The notes under the pieces are model-generated. The model did no database searches, was not told where the DNA came from, and saw only the letters and a list, made by a program, of their open reading frames with translations. This document shows, one piece after another, positions 1 to 8,587 of a stretch of DNA of 64,000 nt; position 1 is the stretch's first letter; each line of letters opens with the position of its first letter. Origin of the DNA: Pseudonocardiales bacterium. GTDB lineage: Bacteria; Actinomycetota; Actinomycetes; Mycobacteriales; Pseudonocardiaceae. Location of the stretch: contig JAHEXI010000005.1 in NCBI GenBank assembly GCA_023252195.1, forward strand, positions 151,999 through 215,998, given 5' to 3'. The position numbers and the translations under genes are program-made.

Positions 1-366
1 GGTGTCAGCCTGGAGATTGAAGGCGGCGGCCGACCCGATCAGCCCGAGCGCCAGCAGCCGGATGACCCAGCTTCGGCCACCAACACTGAGCAGAATGACG
101 GCGATGGTGAGATTCAGGACGCTGAAGGCGTAGTCCAGTAGCGCCTGACCGGGAGGCTCGCTCCTGGGGCTTGCGGCCAAGATGCCACGCGCCCACGAGC
201 TGCCGTCCGACGCGGCGGCAGCGAGGGTCGCGGACATGCCGGACGAGTGCGTTGCGACCGCCACGATCCCGCCGATGGCCAGCGACCCGACCGCCACCAC
301 GCCGCAGGCTGCGAACAACGCCCAGTAGGCGACGGTGGGGATGCGTTCCGATAGCCGGCTGATCAT
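1..366 (-). CDS. Multi-pass membrane protein, N-terminal part (cut by window edge)
   Basis: An open frame of 122 codons starts at ATG 366 and runs off the window without a stop. It encodes three likely membrane segments: about residues 13-36, 74-93 and 96-117. Its ATG overlaps the TGA of the preceding histidine-kinase-like gene (ATGA), so the two are probably translationally coupled. Only the membrane part is visible. By context it may be another membrane sensor of this operon, but no catalytic domain can be seen and no function can be assigned. Confidence 0.6.
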   Translation of the reverse strand, partial: MISRLSERIPTVAYWALFAACGVVAVGSLAIGGIVAVATHSSGMSATLAAAASDGSSWARGILAASPRSEPPGQALLDYAFSVLNLTIAVILLSVGGRSWVIRLLALGLIGSAAAFNLQADT

Positions 367-1706
367 GGTGGAACCCGGTGGGATCGGACCAGGCTGGGCC
401 GTCGGGTCAGGTCGTCCACCGACGGCTCGAGTTGATCGGGCAACCAGGCTCGGAGTGCTATGCCGCCCGCGCCGTCCTCGGTGATCTCCACGTCACCGCC
501 CAGCGCCGCCAGCCGGTCCATATCGATGGTCAGCGCCGCGAGCAGGTCGTCGGTCGCCATGGCTGGGGTGGGATCCGTGATGCGGACGGCCAGTTGCCCT
601 TTGGTGTGCTCAAGGTGCACGTGCAGCGGCTGTTCGGCGGGCCGGTCGGCGAGTTGCTGCATCGCCGAGGCTGCCAGGTAGTAGATCCCCGATTCGACCT
701 CCCAGGTCAATCGCTGGGAGACGCTCCCGGACAGGAGCACCGGTCGCGGCCGATCGGTCGCCAGTTCGTCGAGAGCGCCGTAGGGACCTTGGGCCCGCAA
801 CACCGTCGGGTACACCCCCCGGGCGATCACGCGGAAGCGGTCGAGCAGCTCATCCAGACCGGTCCGGGCTCGTGCGACGGCGTGCTTCGCGCGCTGGGCC
901 GACGCCGCGTCATCGGAGAGGAGCTCTTTTGCGTCGGCGAGTTCGGTGCGTAGCGCGACGAGTCGATCGGTCGTCACGTGGGTGAGCTCGGTGATCAGCC
1001 GGCGGCGTTCGACATCCCGTGCGCGGGTCAGTCGCTGCCGGGAAGCCTGCAGATCGGTGGCGAGTTCGTCGGCCCGCCGCACCCGTTTCTCGAGTTCAGC
1101 GTTCAGCTGGGCACCACGCAGTAGCAGTCTCGCGCCGTTAGCGACGTCCTGCATGAGCCGTCGGTCGGCCGGCGTCACGGCAAGCCCCGGCTTGCTGATC
1201 GTGAGCGCCGCCCGGAGCATCGATTCGTCGAGAACAGGCACCACATGATCCACATCCGGCAGTGCCAGCAGCGCCGCCAGGCTGGCAGTGGTGCGAGCTT
1301 CGACACCCTCGATGACGGGATGGGATGCGGCGCTGACCAGTTTTTCCTCTACCGCCAACCAGATGACGGCGCATTGAGCTCGGGTGCCATCGGCCAGCAC
1401 TTCCGCCAGGCCGGGTAGGGCCTCTTCCACCGAACCCGCACGGATACGGGCGGCAGTTTTCGCGAGCGATGAATAAGGGGTGGTCATCGGGTGGCGCGTG
1501 ACGCCTTGGGCCAGCCGGTCGATCCAGGGCAACGCGACTGCAAGGACGGCCACGCTCACTGCCGCCGCCACGAACGGCAGCAGGAGCGCGGTCTGGGCGG
1601 ATTCGACGCCGAGTCCGACGCCACCGACGATGACGGCGAACACAGCCCCCACCAGGCCGGCGACCAGCAACCGGCACAACGGCCTCACCGCAATGATCCT
1701 GTTCAT
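363..1706 (-). CDS. Membrane histidine-kinase-like protein with degenerate catalytic motifs
   Basis: 447 residues. Two membrane helices (about 12-32 and 38-60) are followed by a GAF-like region (about 90-190), a coiled coil and a HisKA_3/HATPase-like end. In NarL-type kinases the dimerisation helix carries a DLHDG box. Here the matching stretch reads ELTHVTTDRL, so the phospho-acceptor position is shifted or lost. The ATPase half lacks the usual N-box Asn (AMQQLAD) and the DxGxG loop (TDPTPA). It may be a pseudokinase acting as a sensor or scaffold rather than an enzyme. It begins 10 bp after the response regulator and its stop overlaps the next start, so all are in one operon. Confidence 0.7.
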   Translation of the reverse strand: MNRIIAVRPLCRLLVAGLVGAVFAVIVGGVGLGVESAQTALLLPFVAAAVSVAVLAVALPWIDRLAQGVTRHPMTTPYSSLAKTAARIRAGSVEEALPGLAEVLADGTRAQCAVIWLAVEEKLVSAASHPVIEGVEARTTASLAALLALPDVDHVVPVLDESMLRAALTISKPGLAVTPADRRLMQDVANGARLLLRGAQLNAELEKRVRRADELATDLQASRQRLTRARDVERRRLITELTHVTTDRLVALRTELADAKELLSDDAASAQRAKHAVARARTGLDELLDRFRVIARGVYPTVLRAQGPYGALDELATDRPRPVLLSGSVSQRLTWEVESGIYYLAASAMQQLADRPAEQPLHVHLEHTKGQLAVRITDPTPAMATDDLLAALTIDMDRLAALGGDVEITEDGAGGIALRAWLPDQLEPSVDDLTRRPSLVRSHRVPP

Positions 1707-1716
1707 CGGGCACCGA

Positions 1717-2382
1717 TCATACTTCGGTCCGCTGGGACCGCAGGTAAGTCAGGACGGCAAGCACCCTGCGGTGATTCGCGGCCGTGTCGAGATGCAGTCC
1801 GAGCTTGGTAAAAATGTTCGCGATATGCTTTTCGACCGCCTTGGGTGTCACGTAGAGCTGTCCGGCGATCCCATTGTTCGAGCGCCCCTCGGCCATCAGC
1901 CCGAGCACCTCCAGCTCACGAGCCGAGAGTGCGGCGACGATATTTTTCTTGTCCCCTCTGGGTCGGTCGATCAGCCGTTTCGCCAGTACCGGCTCGATGA
2001 CGATCTCTCCGTTGTCTATTCTGGTTAAGGTGTCGGTGAGGACATCGACGCTGCCCACTTTCTCTTTGAGCCGGTAGCCGATACGTTCGGTACCGATCTC
2101 AAGGATCCGCATGAGATAATGTGACTCTGCGTAGTGGGACAGGAACAGCAGGCCCATTTCAGGATGCGCGGCCCGCAGCCGCTCAGCAGTAATCAGGCCA
2201 CCATCCGGTTCCGGTGGCATACGGATGTCCAGAATCGCGACATCTGCGGGCTGGGTCGACAGCAGGGTGACCAGCTCGTCACCATCGGACGCACTGCAGA
2301 CGACCTGATGGCCCGCCGCGCGCAGCAGCATGAGCAGCCCCTCACGAAACAGGACACCATCTTCGGCTAGGGCTACTCGCAT
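1717..2382 (-). CDS. NarL/LuxR-family response regulator
   Basis: 222 codons. The receiver domain begins with MRVALAEDG, the phosphorylated Asp lies in AILDIRMP, and the conserved Lys in YRLKEKVG. The C-terminal LuxR-type helix-turn-helix contains LSARELEVLGLMAEGRSN and ends with KAVEKHIANIFTKLGL. I chose ATG 2382 because it puts the receiver at the start of the protein. A longer frame to 2466 would add 28 residues unrelated to the family inside the kinase gene. It overlaps the end of the upstream kinase by 10 bp. The likely role is DNA-binding output of the surrounding sensor proteins; targets are unknown. Confidence 0.88.
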   Translation of the reverse strand: MRVALAEDGVLFREGLLMLLRAAGHQVVCSASDGDELVTLLSTQPADVAILDIRMPPEPDGGLITAERLRAAHPEMGLLFLSHYAESHYLMRILEIGTERIGYRLKEKVGSVDVLTDTLTRIDNGEIVIEPVLAKRLIDRPRGDKKNIVAALSARELEVLGLMAEGRSNNGIAGQLYVTPKAVEKHIANIFTKLGLHLDTAANHRRVLAVLTYLRSQRTEV

Positions 2383-3017
2383 GGGATCCTCACCGTGATC
2401 GTGCTGGCACCCGGCCGATCCCCGTTCATCACGTCGACTACCGCAACGGTCCCGCCCAGCGGCCATACCTGGTCGTCCATCTGCTCAGCTTGGCAAGCAT
2501 CGATACCGGAGACGGAAAGCATCAGCTCATCGTTGTCCCGCCGGACCACCACCGTCATCGACTGTGCACCGGCGGGCAGCGCTGCCAGGCACTGCGCCAC
2601 GGCGAAATAGGCGGCGCCCTCCGCCGCTGGTCCGAATCTCTCCCCGGACGCCACGACCGCGACCGGGGTTTCGAGCTGGTCGGCCACTTCGCGGAGCGCG
2701 GGAACCAGACCGGCCTCGTCCAGCAACGGCGGGTAGATCTTTGCAGCAATGTCACGCAACTCGTCCAGCACAGTGTGCAACTGGTTTTGAAGCTCGTCGA
2801 TGCAGTTCTGCACGACCTGCCCATCGGGTGGCCCTCGATGCCGGAGGAGCCCGAGATGCAGCGTCAACGCTGAGATCCGCAGCGCTGCCCCGTCATGCAG
2901 CTGCCGCTGCAGGAGCCTGCGGCGCAGCCACTGATCTTTTTCCTTGCGGCGACACGCCTCGCCCGGAGGATCGCGTGGGCGATCACCGGCACCGTTCGTG
3001 GACCGAGGAACCATCAC
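2373..3017 (-). CDS. Soluble histidine kinase with intact H-box and eroded ATPase domain
   Basis: 214 residues without membrane helices. The dimerisation helix contains QRQLHDGAALRISAL, matching the HisKA_3 box with its phospho-acceptor His. The following ATP-binding domain keeps the overall pattern of the family but lacks the N-box Asn (AVAQCLAALPA) and a recognisable DxGxG. It may therefore accept phosphate or regulate the neighbour rather than autophosphorylate. It is the first gene of the minus-strand signalling operon, divergent from the Hsp70-propeller gene at 3220. The first ATG is used; a later start cannot be excluded because the first 25 residues are low in conserved features. Confidence 0.75.
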   Translation of the reverse strand: MMVPRSTNGAGDRPRDPPGEACRRKEKDQWLRRRLLQRQLHDGAALRISALTLHLGLLRHRGPPDGQVVQNCIDELQNQLHTVLDELRDIAAKIYPPLLDEAGLVPALREVADQLETPVAVVASGERFGPAAEGAAYFAVAQCLAALPAGAQSMTVVVRRDNDELMLSVSGIDACQAEQMDDQVWPLGGTVAVVDVMNGDRPGASTITVRIPCE

Positions 3018-3219
3018 CGCATCTTCGACGGCGGTCGCGGGGAAGGGAAGGGGACGCTCCCTACCCCGAGGTGGGGTTTACCCCCTTATTGTACTCGCGC
3101 GGTAACTCACAGTTCCGAACCGGCCAATATGTATCAGACTCGGTGACACGCGACTCTGAAATATCGATTGTTTCGAATGGCCATAGTCACTATTTAGGCC
3201 TCGTTCAGGGGAGGTTGCT
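3018..3219. promoter_or_regulatory. Divergent intergenic region between signalling operon and Hsp70-propeller gene
   Basis: This 202 bp gap must hold promoters for both directions. It is less GC-rich than its surroundings (ATATCGATTGTTTCG near 3160, TATTTAGG near 3191). A clear ribosome binding site, GGGGAGG, sits at 3208-3214 before GTG 3220. I could not identify a convincing -35/-10 pair or operator. Confidence 0.45.
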
Positions 3220-5751
3220 GTGGGCTACAGCCTCGGGGTGGACCTCGGCACAACGTTCGTCGCGGCCGCGATCGCCTCTGCCACCAGGGTTGAGATGTTC
3301 ACGCTGGGTGATCGCTCGGTGGTGACCCCGGCGACCGTGTACCTGCGGGAGGACGGCTCGCTGGTCACTGGGGAGGCCGCCAGCCTGCGCGCGGTGAGTA
3401 GCCCGGATCGAGTCAGCCGTGAGTTCAAGCGTCGGCTGGGCAACCCGACGCCGGTGATGCTCGGCGGTCAGCCGCACACCGTCACCGCACTGCTTGGCAC
3501 CCTCCTGGGGGACGTCGTGCAGAAGGTCATCGAAACCGAAGGTGAGCCACCCGATCGCATCGTGCTGACCCACCCGGCCAATTGGGGCCCATTTCGCCGT
3601 GCGCTGTTTGAGGAGGTTCCCCAGCACGCGGGGCTGGAGAACCCGTCGATGGTGACCGAACCCGAAGCGGCCGCCGCACACTACGCTGCGTCTCGGCTGC
3701 TGGTCGATGGCCAGACAGTGGCGGTGTACGACTTGGGCGGCGGCACCTTCGATGCCACGGTCCTGCGCAAACTCCCCACCGGCGTCGAGATCCTGGGCAC
3801 CCCGGAGGGCGTCGAACGGCTCGGCGGCGTCGACTTCGATGAAGCGATCCTGTCCCATGTCGACTACGCGGCAGACGGGGCGCTCAGCGAGCTGGACATG
3901 CGCGACCCCCAGAACATCGTCGCGCTCGCCCGGCTGCGGCAGGACTGCATCCTGGCCAAGGAGGCTCTCTCGGTGGACACCGAGACGGTCCTCCCGGTCC
4001 TACTCCCCGGCCGGCACTTCGACGTGCGCATCACTCGGTCGGACTTCGAGGACATGGTGCGAGCCCCCATCGAGTCCACCATCGGAGCACTCTCGCGAAC
4101 CCTTCAGTCAGCTCAGGTGCAACCCACCGACCTCAGCGCGGTGCTGCTGGTAGGCGGTTCCTCGCGCATTCCGTTGGTCGCCCGGATGGTGTCGGCCGAG
4201 CTGGGACGCCCCACGGTAGTGGATACCCATCCCAAATACGCGGTCGCGCTCGGTGCCGCCACGCTGGCCGCCGAGGCGGCCCCGGCCCCGATGCGGACGG
4301 CGGACACAGTCTTCGGAACCCGGCATCAACAACGAGATGACCAGAAACAAGATGGCCAGACGCCGATGTCGTCGAATGGTCTGGTCATGGCGATCCCGGC
4401 GCAGCGCACACCACACCGCGAGGCGACGGCCATCCCCGCCCACAGCCCGCTCGAGGTCGGCGCAACGCGCCCAGATACGAGGCCCGTCAGGATCCCGGTT
4501 CCGGCGGCGCATCCGCGACTCGCGCAACCTTCTCCACCACTCAGCACCCCGCTATCGGACAACCGTGCGGCTGGATCGGGGGGCGGGCCGACCCAGCCCC
4601 GTACGGGAATCGCGCCGGAAACCACCGCCCTCACCTGGATCTCTCCCGTCATCCACTCCGGCCGCTCGCTGCTGGCCGCTGTCACCGGCGTTGGACGCCG
4701 GGGATGGGTCCTGATCGCTATCGTGGGGCTCGTGCTGGCCGGGACGATCGCGCTCGTCTTGGCCGTGGTCGCTAACCAATCATCGTCAGACTCAACCCTC
4801 CCCGAGCCCGCTCCCATCGCGGAGCCGAACGGCGGACCGGAAGTCCCGATACCCTCTGTCGGTGCCACCATCCAGGTGGGGAAGACTCCAGGCTTCGTCG
4901 CGGTCTCCCCGAACGGTCGGCACGCCTACATCGCCAATCGGGACATTCAGGTGATCACCGTTCTGGATACTGCGGTCGACAAGGTGACCGCGACGATCCC
5001 CATCCCAGCGGGCCCACCCCAGTTCCTCGCTTTCGCACCGAACGGTCGCACGCTTTACGTCACCATCTACAACGAGCAGCGGACAATACATGTAATCGAC
5101 GTGATCGACACCACGTCGAACACCGTGGTCGCAACGATCTCGCAACCCGCGCGCCCGTTCCTCCCAGCGGTTGCCCGGGACGGGAAGTTGCTCTACGTTC
5201 CGAACCACGACATTGCGTCCGTGTCGGTGGTCTCCACCGCCGACAATATGGTCGTCGCCCAGATCAAGGTCCCCCCCAACCCGCATTGGGTGGCGTTCTC
5301 CCGCGACGGCAGCCGCGCCTACACAGCCAACCATGAGTCCAACGTGGTCTCGGTGATCGACACTGCCACCCGCACAGTCGTTGCGACCATCCCAGTCGGG
5401 ACCAGCCCACATAGTATCGCCGTACACCCCAACCGGCCCCTGGTCGCTAACGTGAATTACGACGCCAGTTCCGTGTCGGTGATTGACACCAACACTCTCA
5501 AGGTCGTTGCGACCATCCCGGTCGGGAAGAACCCCCGGGACATCGTCTGGGCTCCGGATGGACGGTTCGCCTACGTGGTGAATGAGGGCAGCAATAGCGT
5601 CTCCGTGATTGACGCCGGCACCAACCATGTCACTGCGACCATTCCCACCGGGGCCAGCCCGAGCAGTATCGCGGTGCTGCCCAGCGGCATGGAGGCCTAT
5701 GTGGCCAACCTCGACACTGGAACAGTGACCGTCCTGGAGCTCGCTGACTGA
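3220..5751 (+). CDS. Hsp70-like ATPase fused through one membrane helix to a YVTN beta-propeller
   Basis: 843 residues. The N-terminal ~350 residues are an Hsp70/actin-type nucleotide-binding domain: phosphate-1 motif GVDLGTTFVA, phosphate-2 motif VYDLGGGTFDATV, adenosine motif LLVGGSSRIPLV. The Hsp70 substrate-binding domain is absent. A proline-rich linker (about 350-490) leads to a single transmembrane helix (about 492-517). The rest (about 547-843) consists of roughly seven YVTN/NHL-like repeats, each with a core like VSVIDTATRTVVATIPVG, enough for a complete seven-bladed propeller. Topology would place the ATPase inside and the propeller outside. Start GTG 3220 has the SD sequence GGGGAGG. 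Ligand and partner are unknown; the adjacent sensor operon is suggestive. Confidence 0.88.
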   Translation: MGYSLGVDLGTTFVAAAIASATRVEMFTLGDRSVVTPATVYLREDGSLVTGEAASLRAVSSPDRVSREFKRRLGNPTPVMLGGQPHTVTALLGTLLGDVVQKVIETEGEPPDRIVLTHPANWGPFRRALFEEVPQHAGLENPSMVTEPEAAAAHYAASRLLVDGQTVAVYDLGGGTFDATVLRKLPTGVEILGTPEGVERLGGVDFDEAILSHVDYAADGALSELDMRDPQNIVALARLRQDCILAKEALSVDTETVLPVLLPGRHFDVRITRSDFEDMVRAPIESTIGALSRTLQSAQVQPTDLSAVLLVGGSSRIPLVARMVSAELGRPTVVDTHPKYAVALGAATLAAEAAPAPMRTADTVFGTRHQQRDDQKQDGQTPMSSNGLVMAIPAQRTPHREATAIPAHSPLEVGATRPDTRPVRIPVPAAHPRLAQPSPPLSTPLSDNRAAGSGGGPTQPRTGIAPETTALTWISPVIHSGRSLLAAVTGVGRRGWVLIAIVGLVLAGTIALVLAVVANQSSSDSTLPEPAPIAEPNGGPEVPIPSVGATIQVGKTPGFVAVSPNGRHAYIANRDIQVITVLDTAVDKVTATIPIPAGPPQFLAFAPNGRTLYVTIYNEQRTIHVIDVIDTTSNTVVATISQPARPFLPAVARDGKLLYVPNHDIASVSVVSTADNMVVAQIKVPPNPHWVAFSRDGSRAYTANHESNVVSVIDTATRTVVATIPVGTSPHSIAVHPNRPLVANVNYDASSVSVIDTNTLKVVATIPVGKNPRDIVWAPDGRFAYVVNEGSNSVSVIDAGTNHVTATIPTGASPSSIAVLPSGMEAYVANLDTGTVTVLELAD

Positions 5752-5922
5752 TCATAGATCCGTTCGTGCGCCGGCCCTGCCGCCGAGGATGGTCGGGTTT
5801 ATCCCGGACTTCCATAGGGACAACCCGATGGCCCGAGACCGTCGCAGAGGCCATTCTTTAGGGGTTCAGATATCGCGTTGTGAGGAATCAATCCTGGCGC
5901 TGTGGCGGAAGGAGCGGCGATC

Positions 5923-6165
5923 ATGTCCACAACGACGGCGAGTGGGTTGAGCCATCGGGATCGTGCCGTTCTCCGGGCGGTCGCCGCGGGTCGCTGCGTA
6001 GTGTCCGGAGATGTCGGAATCTCCCTACTCATCGACGGTCTGTTTTACTCCGACCAGTTCGCGGGCTCCCGATTTGCGAGCGCAGGATTGATTGCCACTC
6101 CTGACTCTCGCCCGGGACCCGTGCAGCTCACTCCACGCGGTCACGCGCTACTCGAAGCGATCTGA
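5923..6165 (+). CDS. Small conserved-looking hypothetical protein, possibly winged-helix
   Basis: 80 residues from ATG 5923, preceded by GGAAGGAG at a good distance (8 nt), which favours it over an ATG-less upstream extension to 5902. The predicted protein starts with a helical stretch (SHRDRAVLRAVAAGRC) and ends LTPRGHALLEAI, a pattern reminiscent of small winged-helix proteins whose last helix follows a short beta wing. I do not recognise the family and assign no function. Its stop lies one base from the stop of the convergent membrane gene. Confidence 0.6.
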   Translation: MSTTTASGLSHRDRAVLRAVAAGRCVVSGDVGISLLIDGLFYSDQFAGSRFASAGLIATPDSRPGPVQLTPRGHALLEAI

Positions 6166-6166
6166 C

Positions 6167-7453
6167 TCAGCCCACCACCGCCGGTGATGGCCGGTCGCGA
6201 GACCCGCGGGCCATGACGGCTCGGCGTGCGCGACCCGCTGCGGCAGCGACCAGCCGCTCGAACGGACCCTGTCCCAGCCAGCGCTGCCAGAAGAACCCGA
6301 AGGCGAGCGCACCGACGACCAACAGGACGTACATCGTGCCGGGCGCGTGCTGAAGCACCCCGGTCGCCAGCACCAGTATGTGCCCGCTGTAGAGGGTCAG
6401 CGTCATCGCTCCTGCGGCGGCCACCGGCCGCAGGAGACGAGAGATGAGCGGCACCCGCGATAGCAGCAATGCGGCACCGAGTACCGCCATCGCCGAGCCA
6501 AGCGTATGGACCATGTCGACGGGTGTAATGGAGTGCGGCGCGGGCAGCGCGAGGTACCACCACGACCAGGTTTGTTCGGGATCCCACAGCAGGGCGTTGC
6601 GGGTCACCGGGCCAGCACTCGACGGATCCATGCCCTGCAGGTGCCGGAGCCCGCCCAGCGGGAAGAGCAGGACCGCGGACACGATACGCGCGGTGAGTGC
6701 GAGGCCGAGGCCGCCGCCGAGCAACCAGGTGGCGACCCGGCGCGAGGACAGATCCAACCTGCCCATGGCGAGACCGGCGCACAGGTAGGCGAGGTAGGCC
6801 AGCACGGGGTAGGGGCCGGTGACGAGCAGGCCGACGATGAGCCCGGACGGGTCGTCGACAAGGGTGTCGAAGGTCGCGTTGTCCGATCCTCGGAAGGAGG
6901 GACCGTCTGCGTCGACCACGGCCAGGATCACCACGGGAGCCACTGCGATCAAGGAGGCAGCGGCCAGGGCCAAGGTGCGCGGGCGCAGTCCGAGCAACGG
7001 GATTGCGATCAGGAAGAGCACAGCGTAGTAGGGGAGGATCACTTCGATCTCGCTGGCGTCGTTGGCGTAGCCGAGCAATAGGCCGATCGCCCCGATCAGC
7101 AACGCCCGCACCGCGATGCCGGCGGTGGCTGCGGTGCGGGCCCGGCCCTCGACCACGCGCTGCCCACCGCTGAGGAACGCCAGGCTTACCCCCGCGACCA
7201 GGACGAAAGTGGTCGCGGACCGTCCCTCCGCGAGCACTGTCGCGAGCGTGGGTGTGCCGTGGCGGTCGAAGGTGGCGAAGACGTGCACCGCCATCATGCC
7301 GATCAGCGCGATCCCTCGCGCTACGTCCACCCCGATCACCCGCCCGGGGCGAACGGACGGCGCCGCAGCGCCCCCGACGGTCCCCCCGACGCGGCCGGCC
7401 ACGGGCGTCCGGCCGGGAACTGCCGGTAACGAGCTGGCGCCCGTGTCCCACAT
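6167..7453 (-). CDS. Membrane protein of the DUF1624/DUF418 (HGSNAT-like acyltransferase) type
   Basis: 428 residues with about ten membrane helices. The first helix region carries RVIGVDVARGIALIGMMAVHV, typical of the heparan-alpha-glucosaminide N-acetyltransferase catalytic family, followed by a GRSATTFVLVAGVSLAF segment. Such proteins move acyl groups across membranes in characterised members, but many bacterial ones are uncharacterised. SD GGGAG lies 5 nt before ATG 7453. It follows the SbnB-type gene by 63 bp on the same strand, so it is probably the last gene of the Dap/peptide operon. It could acylate or help export the product, an inference from position only. Confidence 0.75.
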   Translation of the reverse strand: MWDTGASSLPAVPGRTPVAGRVGGTVGGAAAPSVRPGRVIGVDVARGIALIGMMAVHVFATFDRHGTPTLATVLAEGRSATTFVLVAGVSLAFLSGGQRVVEGRARTAATAGIAVRALLIGAIGLLLGYANDASEIEVILPYYAVLFLIAIPLLGLRPRTLALAAASLIAVAPVVILAVVDADGPSFRGSDNATFDTLVDDPSGLIVGLLVTGPYPVLAYLAYLCAGLAMGRLDLSSRRVATWLLGGGLGLALTARIVSAVLLFPLGGLRHLQGMDPSSAGPVTRNALLWDPEQTWSWWYLALPAPHSITPVDMVHTLGSAMAVLGAALLLSRVPLISRLLRPVAAAGAMTLTLYSGHILVLATGVLQHAPGTMYVLLVVGALAFGFFWQRWLGQGPFERLVAAAAGRARRAVMARGSRDRPSPAVVG

Positions 7454-7516
7454 ATTTACTCCCTAGCCTTTGTCACGCTGCTGTCACGCCGCGGAGTGGC
7501 GCTGGCACTCGGCCAC

Positions 7517-8587
7517 TCATCCGTACCGGCGCAGCTCGTGGAAGAAGTCATCGACGACGTGCAATTCGCCGGATCGGACGACCTCGTCGTAGACGTACTT
7601 GCCCACGGCGAGGTCGAGAACTCCGAGGCCGAAGGGCGAAAACACCAGCGGCCGGTCCGCCGGGACCGACACCCGCCCGGCCATCACGTCGTCCAAGGTG
7701 CCGAGCAGGAAATCCCGGTTGCCCGTGAGCTGTTCGGCCAGATGCGGCGAGGTGTTGGCCTTCATACAGTGCTCGATATCGTCGACGATGTTGGTCGAGG
7801 CCAGCACGATCTCCGGCGCGAGGTCGCGCAGCGACACGTGCAGCACCAACGGATTGTGTGCAAACCACGACAGGTCGCTGACATGCGGCGCAGCGGCGAC
7901 GGTGGCGAAGACCACCAGGTCGCTGGAGCGGATCAACTGCTCGGCGCTGTCGTGCACGGTGATCGCGCTGGTGGTGCCCGAGTGCTCCAGGTAATCGCGG
8001 AAGCCGGTCGCACTGTCGGTGGACAGATCATGCACGCCGATCTCGTCGAACGACCAGCCGGTGCCGGTCAGGAAAGTGTGGATATAACGGGCGATCAGGC
8101 CCACCCCGAAGAACCCGACGCGCGTCGGGCGCCGCCGGTCGCGACTGAGCCAGTCAGCCGCCAACGCCGCCGACGCGGCCGTTCTAGTGGCGCTGATGAT
8201 CGAGCATTCCAGGCAGGCGAACGGGTAGCCGGTGTCGTGGTCGTTGAGGATCAGCACGGCCGACGCCCTTGGGATGCCGGCTGCCACGTTCTCCGGGAAA
8301 CTGGAGATCCACTTCAGACCATCCACCCGCACCTGCCCGCCGATCGAGGCGGGCAGCGCGATGATCCGCGAGGACGGGCGGTCGGGGAAACGCAGGAAGT
8401 ACGATGGCGGGTTCACCGAATCACCGGCGCCGTGCAGCCGGTAGGTGCCCTCGACCAACTCCACGATGTGGTTCTCGCGGCCCTGCAGCGTGTGCTGGAC
8501 CTGAGCACCGGAGATCACCGCGAACGGTGGCACGGTGAGCGGCTCGGACATGGCGGACTCCGCGGTGGTGGAACGGACGGTGGTCAT
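7517..8587 (-). CDS. sbnB-like: SbnB-type dehydrogenase for 2,3-diaminopropionate synthesis
   Basis: 356 residues of the ornithine cyclodeaminase/mu-crystallin fold, with the NAD-binding motif GFFGVGLIARYI in the middle and the substrate region ALPASIGG upstream. In staphyloferrin B synthesis SbnB oxidatively splits N-(1-amino-1-carboxyl-2-ethyl)-glutamate into L-Dap and 2-oxoglutarate. The matching SbnA homologue is at 16036-17025 in the same operon, which makes this role much more likely than cyclodeaminase. Start ATG 8587 overlaps the TGA of the upstream hydroxylase (ATGA), indicating coupling; a longer frame to 8734 lies inside that gene and does not resemble the family. Confidence 0.87.
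   Translation of the reverse strand: MTTVRSTTAESAMSEPLTVPPFAVISGAQVQHTLQGRENHIVELVEGTYRLHGAGDSVNPPSYFLRFPDRPSSRIIALPASIGGQVRVDGLKWISSFPENVAAGIPRASAVLILNDHDTGYPFACLECSIISATRTAASAALAADWLSRDRRRPTRVGFFGVGLIARYIHTFLTGTGWSFDEIGVHDLSTDSATGFRDYLEHSGTTSAITVHDSAEQLIRSSDLVVFATVAAAPHVSDLSWFAHNPLVLHVSLRDLAPEIVLASTNIVDDIEHCMKANTSPHLAEQLTGNRDFLLGTLDDVMAGRVSVPADRPLVFSPFGLGVLDLAVGKYVYDEVVRSGELHVVDDFFHELRRYG

Noticed and set aside
6141-7451. 436-codon minus-strand frame parallel to the DUF1624-like gene
   Set aside because: It is Arg/Gly-rich shadow sequence of the real membrane-protein frame at 6167-7453.
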